From: Xanthobacteraceae bacterium
GTDB lineage: Bacteria > Pseudomonadota > Alphaproteobacteria > Rhizobiales > Xanthobacteraceae
Direction of reading: 5' to 3'
Length of the DNA stretch: 13,489 nucleotides
Assembly: GCA_030037185.1 (NCBI GenBank)
Contig: JASHRR010000889.1
Location: forward strand, 1-13,489
Part shown: piece by piece, positions 1-6,565 of the stretch
Layout: every line of letters begins with the position of its first letter
Position numbering within the stretch: the stretch's first letter is position 1
Notes under the pieces: generated by a model
The model's database searches: none
What the model saw: the letters and a program-made list of their open reading frames with translations, nothing else
Told to the model about the DNA's origin: nothing
Program-made: the position numbers and the translations under genes

Positions 1-689
1 GCGTTGGTAGCAAGTTCATGCAGGGCGAGCCCGATGGCCTGCGCCCCGGCCGTGTTGAAGCGCAGTTTCGGGCCATCCAGGATAATACGACAACCAATCA
101 GATCGGCGAAATGCGAGAACTGGGCGCGCACCAACTCCTCGACATCAACTCCCTTCCACTCGTTCCGGAAGAGCAGGTCCTGGTTGGCTGAAAGAGCCCG
201 GATGCGCTCGGAGAAGCGCTTCGCGAAGTCTTCGGGGTTCTCTGCCACTGTCCAGCGGGCGATAGCGTCCACGACGGTAAGGATATTTTTAACCCGATGA
301 TTCATTTCGCGGACCAGGAGACGCTCTCTTTCCTCGTGCTCCTTGCGTTTAGTGATGTCGAACGCGATGCCGGCCATCCGCACCGGCTTCCCATCCGCGA
401 ATGCGACGTTTCCCTTCCCGTGAATCCAGCGCACGGTCCCGTCCGGCCACAGCGTGCGGTATTCGGCGTCATGGACTGCCTGACCCCTGCTCTCCAGGCA
501 GCCGCGGACATCGCGGTCGGTGTGCTCGCGGTCGTCGGGGTGGACGGCGGCCAGAAAGCGCGCATAGGTCATCACGTCCTCCGGCGGGATGCCGAAGAGT
601 TGCTTGCAGAGCGGCGACCACACGATTTTGTCCTCTGGGCACAAAATGCTCAGCGGTCGTTGCGAGCCATCTGGTCCACATCCGGTCAT
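1..689 (-). CDS. PAS-domain sensor histidine kinase, HWE/HisKA_2 family (C-terminus cut by window edge)
   Basis: Sensor kinase that should autophosphorylate a histidine and pass the phosphate to a response regulator. The 229 complete codons visible show one PAS fold at about residues 10-115. It includes HPDD near 50-53, a WPDGTVRWIHG stretch at 81-91, and the closing DITKRK typical of PAS domains. Next comes a short linker helix and the H-box EMNHRVKNIL with phospho-acceptor His131. RALSANQDLL and the downstream W178 fit the HWE subgroup, and HELATN at 224-229 is the start of the ATPase N-box. The rest of the catalytic domain lies outside the window. There is no signal peptide or membrane segment, so it is probably a cytosolic sensor. 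The ATG at 689 is chosen because it overlaps the stop of the upstream small gene in an ATGA. The frame stays open upstream to about 863, but nothing domain-like is added there. The family call is firm; the ligand is unknown. Confidence 0.9.
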   Translation of the reverse strand, partial: MTGCGPDGSQRPLSILCPEDKIVWSPLCKQLFGIPPEDVMTYARFLAAVHPDDREHTDRDVRGCLESRGQAVHDAEYRTLWPDGTVRWIHGKGNVAFADGKPVRMAGIAFDITKRKEHEERERLLVREMNHRVKNILTVVDAIARWTVAENPEDFAKRFSERIRALSANQDLLFRNEWKGVDVEELVRAQFSHFADLIGCRIILDGPKLRFNTAGAQAIGLALHELATN

Positions 690-898
690 GATGAGCGCGC
701 TGTGCTGCGTCGTACCGCCATCAGGTTCGCGGCGCGACGTCTGAACTTCATCGCGGCCTTCTTGACGGCCTCGGCCTCGGTCGGTGCATCGATCTCGCCA
801 ATCCACATTTGCCTGAAGGCAAGCTTGTAGATCATCCAGCGGGTCGGCAGAGCTCTGCCGTCACTGCCGTACCGGGGTGGTTGAGGCTTGTCAGACAT
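686..898 (-). CDS. conserved small hypothetical protein, 70 aa
   Basis: Small soluble protein starting MSDKPQPPRYGSDGRALPTR and continuing with WMIYKLAFRQMWIGEI, then DAPTEAEAVKKAA and a basic tail. I recall close relatives of this pattern as uncharacterised small proteins in Bradyrhizobium-like genomes, but no function is known to me. The frame is open to 961, but the ATG at 898 is preferred because the conserved-looking sequence begins there and the extra upstream residues look non-coding. Its stop (686-688) overlaps the ATG of the histidine kinase gene as ATGA, so the two are probably translated together. The C-terminal 10 or so residues (RRSTARSS) are low complexity. It may have a role connected with the kinase, but that is only inferred from the coupling. 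Confidence 0.7.
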   Translation of the reverse strand: MSDKPQPPRYGSDGRALPTRWMIYKLAFRQMWIGEIDAPTEAEAVKKAAMKFRRRAANLMAVRRSTARSS

Positions 899-1106
899 GG
901 CCGGCAGTATTGGACAGGAGCCGAGTAGGGCGCAACGGCGTTCAGTTTGCCGGGGTGTCACGCTCGTAACCAGCGCACGGTCTCGGTGGGAACGGGCACT
1001 CGGACCCGCGGCGAAATCTTCACGATGTAGCCTGGGATGTAGCCTAGAGCGATTTCTTTAGATTTTTAGACCGTCGAGATTTTGCGTAAGCCTTTGATTT
1101 AATTTG
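899..1106. other. intergenic spacer between small gene and tRNA
   Basis: No gene is supported. A 10-base direct repeat, GATGTAGCCT, occurs at 1024-1033 and again at 1036-1045. An AT-rich stretch at about 1046-1106 lies directly 3' of the minus-strand tRNA. I see no convincing hairpin plus T-run terminator in it. Confidence 0.6.
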
Positions 1107-1179
1107 TGGGCCCGCCAGGACTCGAACCTGGAACCAAGCGGTTATGAGCCGCTAGCTCTGACCATTGAGCTACGGGCCC
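1107..1179 (-). tRNA. tRNA with anticodon CAU, best read as tRNA-Ile2 (lysidine-type) rather than tRNA-Met
   Basis: All 73 bases fold as a standard cloverleaf on the minus strand. The acceptor stem is GGGCCCG/CGGGCCC, the D stem GCTC/GAGC, and the anticodon stem AGCGG/CCGCT with loop CTCATAA. The variable loop has five bases. The T arm is CCAGG-TTCGAGT-CCTGG and the discriminator is A. CCA is not encoded; the next bases are CAA. The anticodon CAU could mean initiator Met, elongator Met or Ile2. The acceptor pairs C4-G69 and C5-G68 match the known identity elements for TilS, which converts C34 to lysidine. The first pair is G-C, which argues against an initiator. The tRNA itself is certain; the isoleucine assignment is likely. 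Confidence 0.93.
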
Positions 1180-1859
1180 CGAGTGTTTCTTAGACGATTT
1201 TTCGGAAAGTGGAGACCGGAATGTTGGCGGGGCGTCCGCTGCGCCGTCCGGCCTCGTGTTGAACAGGTGACGTCGATTCGACGACTTTGACCGGGCGTGA
1301 CAGCCCTTGAGACGAACCCACACCAAGGCCACCGTAACCTCCACGCGGAAGCCCCCGCCTTTAGGCTAGGCGCCTTTAGGCATGGGGAGGAAACGCGAGA
1401 TCGTTGCTGAAACAAAACAAGAACTCATCTATGCTGGATGAATGAAGGTGGGTGCGAATCTCCAACTCAAGCGGACGACAGCGCAACAAGCGAAGGCGCA
1501 TCTCGACACGCTTGAGCGCTGCAATGGCACCCGGACCTGTCTAAGAATGTAGGTCGATCCATAAGGACAACCGGAAAACTCAACAGACGTTCTGCCGTGT
1601 TGGCCCGGAATATCCGGAGTCGAACTTTGTAACCCCGGCCCCCTCAAGCTCTCCGCTTGGTATGAGGCGACAAAAATGCAGGCGTGGTGCTCCTACCGCT
1701 TCCGCCCTCGCCATCAGAGGCTGCGGTTCTACCGCAAACAGGGTCCGAAATATCGATTGGCGCAATCGCCATATGATACCTGTGCCGGAGCGCTCCCACC
1801 ATCCGCACGGCAGGGGTGGGCACGGCGCGAAGCTTCTTCCCGCTCTGCGAGTTCTCCCC
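1180..1859. other. gene-poor region with a decayed insertion-sequence trace
   Basis: About 680 bases lie between the tRNA and the ABC ATPase. Open frames here are short, do not resemble families I recognise, and are read on both strands. The one informative stretch is the IS200/IS605-like end at about 1310-1400, listed separately. A dyad CGATTG-GCG-CAATCG sits at 1754-1768, about 92 bases before the chosen ATPase start, and could be a regulatory site. No clear promoter was identified. The reading frame of the ATPase is open back to 1662, but the extra residues are Arg/His-rich and unlike ABC ATPases. Confidence 0.5.
1308..1403 (+). pseudogene. possible remnant of IS200/IS605-family tnpB 3' end
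   Basis: Read on the plus strand, a stop-bounded fragment ends ...HAEAPAFRLGAFRHGEE. The motif EAPAFRxGE is what I recall at the extreme C-terminus of many TnpB (IS605 OrfB) proteins, where the coding end overlaps the right-end hairpin and the 3' part of the guide RNA. The DNA also fits: GCCCCCGCCTTTAGGC...ATGGGGAGGA resembles the usual right-end hairpin, but a 15-base unit is duplicated in tandem (1356-1370 and 1371-1385), which inserts five residues. An in-frame stop lies just upstream (TGA near 1292), and no zinc-finger or RuvC motif is found before it. If the reading is right, this is a dead scar. The call rests on motif memory only. Confidence 0.3.
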
Positions 1860-2684
1860 TTGACCGTCAACTCCAAGACCAGTTCAGCGCCTCCACCCGC
1901 CGCAACCGCGCCAGTCGTCACCCTCGACGGCGTCGCCAAGCGTTTCGCCAATGGCACGCTGGCGCTCGATCAGCTCGATCTCGCAATCCGCAACGGCGAA
2001 TTCGTCTCACTGCTGGGCCCTTCCGGCTGCGGCAAATCCACGGCTCTCCGGCTCGTCGCCGGGCTGACCGAGCCGACCCGCGGCAGCGTTTCGTGGAGCG
2101 GCAGCCGGCGCAAAACGCATCGCCGCGATAAACCCGATGTTGGCTTCGTGTTTCAGGAACCCACCTTGATGCCGTGGGCCACGGTGATCCGCAACGTCAT
2201 TTTGCCGCTCGAGCTCCAAGGTGTCGAACATCGGCTGGCGGCGCAGCGCGCCACCGAGGCCCTCGAGCGCGTCGGCCTGGCAGCGTTCCGGGACTCCTAC
2301 CCGCGCGAACTCTCCGGCGGCATGAAGATGCGCGTTTCGATCGCCCGCGCCCTTGTCACCGATCCGCCGTTGCTCCTGATGGACGAGCCCTTCGCGGCCC
2401 TCGACGAGATCACGCGCTTCAAGCTCAACAACGATCTTCTGGAGCTATGGCGCACGGTTGGACATACCGTGATCTTCGTGACGCATTCGGTTTTTGAATC
2501 GGTCTATCTGTCGAGCCGGATCGTTGTCATGACGCCGCGACCGGGCCAGGTCTTCACCGAACTCGTCATCGATGCGCCCTACCCGCGCGACGAGAGCTTT
2601 CGCACCTCGGCCGAATATGCGCACCACTGCCGCATCGCCTCGCAGGCGCTTTCGCGGGCCATGGAAGGCGGGTCGCGAGAATGA
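1860..2684 (+). CDS. ABC transporter ATP-binding protein, NitT/TauT (SsuB/TauB-like) type
   Basis: Cytoplasmic ATPase that powers an importer for small organic or inorganic anions; the substrate is not readable. Numbered from TTG1860 (274 residues), it has Walker A GPSGCGKST at 53-61, Q-loop VFQEPTLMPW around Gln99, and signature LSGGMKMR from 151. Walker B LLLMDEP starts at 171, followed by the D-loop ALDE, and the switch His is in FVTHS at 209. The FVFQEPTLMPWATV and FVTHSVFESVYLSSRIVVM stretches are typical of the SsuB/TauB/NrtD class. The start is uncertain. TTG1860 gives the usual family length, while ATG1773 would add 29 low-complexity residues, and neither has a clear Shine-Dalgarno. 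The permease gene follows after a 580-base gap on the same strand. Confidence 0.9.
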   Translation: MTVNSKTSSAPPPAATAPVVTLDGVAKRFANGTLALDQLDLAIRNGEFVSLLGPSGCGKSTALRLVAGLTEPTRGSVSWSGSRRKTHRRDKPDVGFVFQEPTLMPWATVIRNVILPLELQGVEHRLAAQRATEALERVGLAAFRDSYPRELSGGMKMRVSIARALVTDPPLLLMDEPFAALDEITRFKLNNDLLELWRTVGHTVIFVTHSVFESVYLSSRIVVMTPRPGQVFTELVIDAPYPRDESFRTSAEYAHHCRIASQALSRAMEGGSRE

Positions 2685-2791
2685 GCAAGGTCATTAGCAT
2701 AAGCACCATACGAGGCGAACATGCATCGCTCAGCTTATCGAGATTTCTGTGCCTTGCTTGGATGGTCGCGCTGTGGTGTTGCGATGGTTAA
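2681..2791 (+). pseudogene. short ORF overlapping the ATPase stop; possible broken transporter gene start
   Basis: An ATG at 2681 overlaps the ATPase stop codon as ATGA, the normal arrangement for the next gene in an ABC operon. It opens a frame of only 36 codons, MSKVISISTIRGEH followed by a hydrophobic stretch (RFLCLAWMVALWCC), and then stops at TAA2789. This looks like the first residues of a membrane or exported protein, either a permease first helix or a signal peptide. No continuation of a family is recognisable in any frame over the following 470 bases. It could be a degraded gene, or the overlap could be chance. The frame is the same as that of the downstream permease, but several stops intervene. 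Confidence 0.25.
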
Positions 2792-3265
2792 CCTAATTTT
2801 CGGGGCACAAGCTGACCAATCAGCAAGGACATGCGGGAACACGATTTCCGTATTGAATGACAGCAAAAGCTACGATGGGTTTGGCAAACAGAACGATGGA
2901 GCCGGCAAGAGGCATCGCCAGAGGATCGACAGCCAGGTCGTCGCAACGAGCGACTTAGCGGGCCGGACGGCATCTACGAATTCAGGCGCATCCACCTCAC
3001 CTGGAATCGATATACCTGGGTCGTCCTTCAGGTTATCTGTGCCCTGCGGATAATTCTCGCCGATTAAGGGCCCAGACGGGATGCGGTCATTGAAGACGTG
3101 TATAACGCCGATGCAGGCTCTTTCAGTCCGGATAGATGCTGCCGACACCTCTGCAAGATGCCAGGGTCTGCTCGCGCATCACCGTTCCCCCAGAATCGCC
3201 GCTGGCCCGCCTCGGTCTCCGGCAACCGGGCGCTCGAAAATAGGCGCATCAGGGTTCGATTTGAC
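2792..3265. other. gap inside the ABC transporter locus, no supported gene
   Basis: Some 470 bases lie between the short ORF and the permease start. The base composition looks less GC-rich than the flanking genes, and third codon positions show no strong GC bias in any frame. A minus-strand frame (2870-3148, 92 codons) gives a fairly protein-like stretch (ENYPQGTDNLKDDPGISIPG), but I do not recognise it and its codon use is weak. Plus frames are equally unconvincing. An eroded gene, perhaps the missing substrate-binding protein, would fit this position, but I cannot show it. Confidence 0.45.
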
Positions 3266-4087
3266 ATGAGCAGCACCACCCCATCGCCCCGCCCAACCGG
3301 TGATCTTCGGATCGAATGGCCGCGCATCGTACTGCCGATCGTGACGCTCGCCTTCGGCGTCCTGGTCTGGGATCTGGTGGTGCGATTGAAGGACATCCCG
3401 CCCTTCATCCTGCCCGGCCCAGGCCTCGTGGCGGCGACGGTGGTGTCCGATTGGCCCTTGCTGTGGGCCTCGCTCCTCGTCACGCTCACTACCACCTTCT
3501 ACGCGCTCGCGTTGGCGTTCGCGGGCGGCGTCGGGCTGGCGATTCTGTTCAATCAATCGCGCTGGATGGAACATTCGTTTTATCCCTATGCGGTGATCCT
3601 GCAAGTCACGCCGGTGGTCGCTGTGGCGCCGTTGCTCCTGATCTATCTGCCGCAGCAGGCGGCGGTGCTTACCTGCGCCTGGATCGTGGCGTTCTTCCCG
3701 ATCCTTGCGAATACAACGCTCGGGCTCGCCTCGGTCGATCGCAATCTCGTGGATCTGTTCGAAATCTACGGCGCCTCGGGCATCAAGACGCTGCTGCGCC
3801 TCAAGCTGCCGGCTGCGCTTCCCTATATGCTCGGCGGCTTGAGAATCGCCGGCGGCCTGTCGCTTGTCGGCGCGGTCGTGGCCGAAATTGCCGCCGGGTC
3901 GGCCGGCGCGGGATCGGGGCTTGCCTACCGGATTGCCGAGTCCGCCTACCGCCTGAACATCGCGCGCATGTTCGCGGCGCTGATCCTGCTGTCGATCACG
4001 GGAATCGCGATCTTCTTGACACTGTCGTTTGTGTCCTATCTCTCGCTGCGCCGCTGGCACGAAAGCGCGGTCGCGAGCGAACCGTAA
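3266..4087 (+). CDS. ABC transporter permease, NitT/TauT (SsuC/TauC-like) type
   Basis: Inner-membrane permease subunit of 273 residues, the normal size for the SsuC/TauC/NrtB family. The first helix is at about 20-40 (IVLPIVTLAFGVLVW), followed by the family's PPFILPGPG segment at 45-53. Further helices lie near 68-95, 108-128, 133-152, 195-210 and 240-260. The cytoplasmic EAA loop that docks on the ATPase is clear at about 164-192 (LFEIYGASGIKTLLRLKLPA, then LPYMLGGLR). The ATG at 3266 is chosen because it removes the Arg/Pro-rich stretch coded upstream, where the frame stays open to 3098. It would pair with the ATPase at 1860-2684. No periplasmic binding protein is encoded here, so the importer is incomplete within the window or uses a partner encoded elsewhere. 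The substrate is unknown. Confidence 0.9.
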   Translation: MSSTTPSPRPTGDLRIEWPRIVLPIVTLAFGVLVWDLVVRLKDIPPFILPGPGLVAATVVSDWPLLWASLLVTLTTTFYALALAFAGGVGLAILFNQSRWMEHSFYPYAVILQVTPVVAVAPLLLIYLPQQAAVLTCAWIVAFFPILANTTLGLASVDRNLVDLFEIYGASGIKTLLRLKLPAALPYMLGGLRIAGGLSLVGAVVAEIAAGSAGAGSGLAYRIAESAYRLNIARMFAALILLSITGIAIFLTLSFVSYLSLRRWHESAVASEP

Positions 4088-4419
4088 GACTCGCGCTGGC
4101 CGAATAGCGGTCATGCAGTCAGTTCGGGCATCGTCACCGCCGCGGCGGCGGGGTCGGACATCGATCGTGACGGCGCCGGCCCGGTACGTGTTTCATCGGG
4201 TCGGCGCCTCTCGCGGCGGACGCGGACAAGAATGACGCCTTGCGGGCTGAACGACGCCGTGCGAGCCTGATATTCAATCCCTCCCTGATCTTCCCCGGGG
4301 AGTGCGTAGGTCTCGCTCGCATCTACGTTCTGCGACACGCGCGGCGAGGCCCCCGCGCTCCCGGGGAGGGGAGGAGGCTTGCGGCTGATTGATCGGGATT
4401 TTCCAGGGCAGGTCCATCG
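4088..4419. other. intergenic region before the E1 genes
   Basis: 332 bases without a supported gene. It holds a perfect loopless palindrome CCGCCGCGGCGG at 4137-4148. Two related GC-rich blocks, TTCCCCGGGGAG near 4290 and CTCCCGGGGAGG near 4360, could pair with themselves or with each other. The frame open on the minus strand across here (to 4518) is antisense to the E1 alpha start and not family-like. A promoter for the E1 genes is expected in this gap, but I could not pick one out. Confidence 0.5.
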
Positions 4420-5457
4420 ATGCAGAAACCCTTTTTTGCAGCCGACGCCACATCCGGCGTCGACCGCGCAAACGACGATATCGGCGAGGCGATGCGGCTG
4501 CGCCTGTTTCGCACGCAAGTCGAGCTACGCGAGGCCGAACAGCGCGCCTTCGACCTTTTCCTGCAGAACCTGGTCAAGGGCACAAGCCACCTCTCGCTCG
4601 GGCAGGAAGCGATTGCGGCCGGATTTGCCAACGCGATGAAGCCGAGCGACCTGTCATTCTGCACCTATCGGGGGCATGCGCACACGCTCGCACGCGGCGT
4701 GCCGGTCGAAAAGGTGTTGGGCGAACTGATGCAGCGCGATAACGGGCTCATGCGCGGCAAGGGTGGCTCCATGCACCTCACCTCGGTCGAGCACGGAGTA
4801 ATGGGCTCCTACGCAATCATTGGAGCGCACCTGCCGATCGCCTGCGGGGCAGCGCTGCGCGCCCAATACAAGGGCCAGGACGATGTTACGGTGTGCTTCT
4901 TCGGCGACGGCACCACCAATATCGGGGCCTTCCACGAGGCGCTGAACTTCGCTGCGATCTGGAAGCTGCCGGTTATCTTTGTGTGCGAGAACAATCTCTA
5001 CATGGAGTACACGCCGATCGGTGAAATGACGGCGGTCAAACATCCGGCCGCGGATCGCGCTTCGGCCTACGGGCTCGAGTCGATCCTTATCGACGGCAAC
5101 GACGCCGATATCGTCTACCGCGCCGCCCGCGCGGCCTACGCGCGCGCGCGTGCCGGCGACGGCCCGTCCCTGATCGAATGTCTCACCTACCGGCACAGCG
5201 GCCATTCCCGCGCCGATCCGGCGAAATATCGTCCGGACGGTGAGCTTGAGGCGTGGAAGAAGCACGATCCCGTTGTGCTCTATCGGGGCCGTCTAAAGCA
5301 GTTCGGCGTGTCGGAGGAAACCATCGCACACATCGAAGCGGACGTGCGCCGCGTCGTCGATGAGGCGACTGAGAAGTGCAAGGCGGCACCGCCCCCCGCC
5401 GCCGACATCCTGTGCACCGACGTCTTTGCGGATGGAGGCTTCGCGTGGCGGAACTGA
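4420..5457 (+). CDS. thiamine-diphosphate-dependent 2-oxoacid/acetoin dehydrogenase E1 component, alpha subunit
   Basis: Alpha half of a heterotetrameric E1 that decarboxylates a 2-oxoacid (or cleaves acetoin) on thiamine diphosphate and passes the acyl group to a lipoyl E2. The thiamine-binding motif is exact: GDG at 162-164, 26 residues, then NN at 191-192. Other family marks are LSLGQEA (59-64), TYRGHAHTLARG (82-93), KGGSMHL (114-120), IIGAHLPIACGAA (133-145) and the loop YRHSGHSRADPAKYR, which corresponds to the regulated phosphorylation loop of mitochondrial E1 alpha. Length (345) is normal. The ATG at 4420 is preceded by AGGGCAGG as a possible ribosome site. The beta gene starts inside its last codons. 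AcoA-like and PdhA-like E1 alpha subunits cannot be told apart from sequence alone, so no symbol is given. Confidence 0.93.
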   Translation: MQKPFFAADATSGVDRANDDIGEAMRLRLFRTQVELREAEQRAFDLFLQNLVKGTSHLSLGQEAIAAGFANAMKPSDLSFCTYRGHAHTLARGVPVEKVLGELMQRDNGLMRGKGGSMHLTSVEHGVMGSYAIIGAHLPIACGAALRAQYKGQDDVTVCFFGDGTTNIGAFHEALNFAAIWKLPVIFVCENNLYMEYTPIGEMTAVKHPAADRASAYGLESILIDGNDADIVYRAARAAYARARAGDGPSLIECLTYRHSGHSRADPAKYRPDGELEAWKKHDPVVLYRGRLKQFGVSEETIAHIEADVRRVVDEATEKCKAAPPPAADILCTDVFADGGFAWRN

Positions 5458-6422
5458 CTTACCGTGAGGCGGTGGCGCGCGGCATCGCCCAGGAGATGGC
5501 CCGCGATCCCGACGTGATCTTTTTCGGCGAAGACGTCGCCAAAGCCGGCGGCGTGTTCAAGGCGACGGTCGGCCTTTATGAACAGTTCGGGCCAAAGCGG
5601 GTGCGCGACACTCCGATCTCCGAGCAGGCCATCATGGGCGCCGCCATGGGTGCCGCCATGACCGGGCTCAGGCCGATCGCGGAAATCATGTTCTCGGATT
5701 TCTTTGCGGTGTGCTTCGACTACATCGCCAACGAGTTTGCCAAGAGCCGCTACATGTCGAACGGCCAGCTCAAGTGTCCGCTGGTGGTGCGCACCGGCAA
5801 TGGCGCGGGCTCGCGCTTCGGCGCTCAGCACAGCCAAAGCGTGGAAAACTGGTGCATGATGATCCCGGGCCTCAAGGTGGTGGCGCCCTCCAATCCGCAC
5901 GACGTGATCGGGCTGATGGCGGCGGCGGTGCGCGATCCCGACCCGGTGATCTTTTTCGAGCACAAATCGCTTTACCCGACGAAGGGCGAAGTGCCGGACG
6001 GCGAGATCGTCGATACGCTCGGCTCCGCCAAAATCGTGCGGCCCGGCCGCGATGCCACCATCCTTGCCCTCGCCCTGATGGTACCGCGCGCGCTCGAGGC
6101 TGCCGAAAAGCTTGCCCCGCGCGGCATCGATTGCGAGGTGATCGACCTGCGTTCATTGGTGCCGCTCGACACGCGGACAATTTTGGGCTCGGTCGGCCGC
6201 ACCCATCGCCTGTTCACGGTGGAGGAAAACCCGCGGCTGTGCGGATGGGGCGCCGAGATCGTGTCGATCGTTGCCGATGAAGCATTCTACGATCTCGACG
6301 GCCCGCCGGTGCGGATCACAACGCCGCACGTACCGCTGCCGGCAGCCGATATTCTCGAGGATATGGTCCTGCCGACGGTGGAGCGGATCGCCGAGCGGGT
6401 GCAGCGGGCGATGTCGAGTTAG
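5445..6422 (+). CDS. 2-oxoacid/acetoin dehydrogenase E1 component, beta subunit
   Basis: Beta half of the same E1, 325 residues. It carries the usual order of motifs. FFGEDVAKAGGVFKAT is at about 27-41 and RDTPISEQ has the cofactor-contacting Glu60. Then come FSDFFAVCFDYIANEFAKSRYM, the GAQHSQSVENW segment, and the C-terminal transketolase-type domain (VIDLRSLVPLDTRTILGSV, FTVEENPRLCGWGAEI). The GTG at 5445 is preferred over the ATG at 5376. It has GGAGG six bases upstream (5434-5438), it begins exactly at the family's AELTYREAV, and it overlaps the alpha gene by 13 bases, so translation is probably coupled. After its stop the next gene is convergent, so no E2 or E3 follows. Alpha and beta most likely form an active E1 that borrows E2/E3 from another locus, or acts without them. 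Confidence 0.94.
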   Translation: MAELTYREAVARGIAQEMARDPDVIFFGEDVAKAGGVFKATVGLYEQFGPKRVRDTPISEQAIMGAAMGAAMTGLRPIAEIMFSDFFAVCFDYIANEFAKSRYMSNGQLKCPLVVRTGNGAGSRFGAQHSQSVENWCMMIPGLKVVAPSNPHDVIGLMAAAVRDPDPVIFFEHKSLYPTKGEVPDGEIVDTLGSAKIVRPGRDATILALALMVPRALEAAEKLAPRGIDCEVIDLRSLVPLDTRTILGSVGRTHRLFTVEENPRLCGWGAEIVSIVADEAFYDLDGPPVRITTPHVPLPAADILEDMVLPTVERIAERVQRAMSS

Positions 6423-6477
6423 GCGGAATACCATTTCGTTTGTCGGGGGATCAGCCATTGTGGTCGAAATGACACCG

Positions 6478-6494
6478 ACGCTTGGTCCAAGCGT
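6478..6494. terminator. possible hairpin between convergent genes
   Basis: ACGCTTG-GTC-CAAGCGT forms a seven-pair stem with a three-base loop in the 143-base gap between the E1 beta stop and the stop of the convergent binding-protein gene. The position suits a bidirectional terminator, but no T-run follows on either strand, so it may be rho-assisted or have no termination role. Confidence 0.3.
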
Positions 6495-6565
6495 GAGTAT
6501 TCGATCCGCCTGGCATCAGGGTTCCGCCAGCCGCGCGTCTGGTGGCCACAGGCGTGCGGCCGCGT

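Noticed and set aside
297..830. 177-codon plus-strand open frame at the left end
   Set aside because: It is antisense to the PAS-HWE kinase and the small gene; its translation has no family features while the opposite strand has clear motifs.
1099..1415. Two 81-codon minus-strand frames across the tRNA
   Set aside because: They read through the tRNA itself (one ends in the tRNA-derived VPGSSPGGPTN) and have no other support.
1662..1859. Upstream extension of the ABC ATPase frame from ATG 1662
   Set aside because: The added 66 residues are Arg/His-rich, unlike any ABC ATPase, and would make the protein far longer than the family.
1107..3265. Possible genomic island integrated at the tRNA
   Set aside because: I looked for a second copy of the tRNA 3' end and for an integrase gene; neither is in the window. 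The decayed stretches alone do not prove an island.
3179..4114. 311-codon minus-strand frame opposite the permease
   Set aside because: Highly charged, repeat-like translation (many R, D, Q, E, H) typical of an antisense shadow of a hydrophobic, GC-rich gene.
5280..5963. 227-codon minus-strand frame opposite the E1 genes
   Set aside because: Histidine-rich shadow of two well-identified genes on the other strand.
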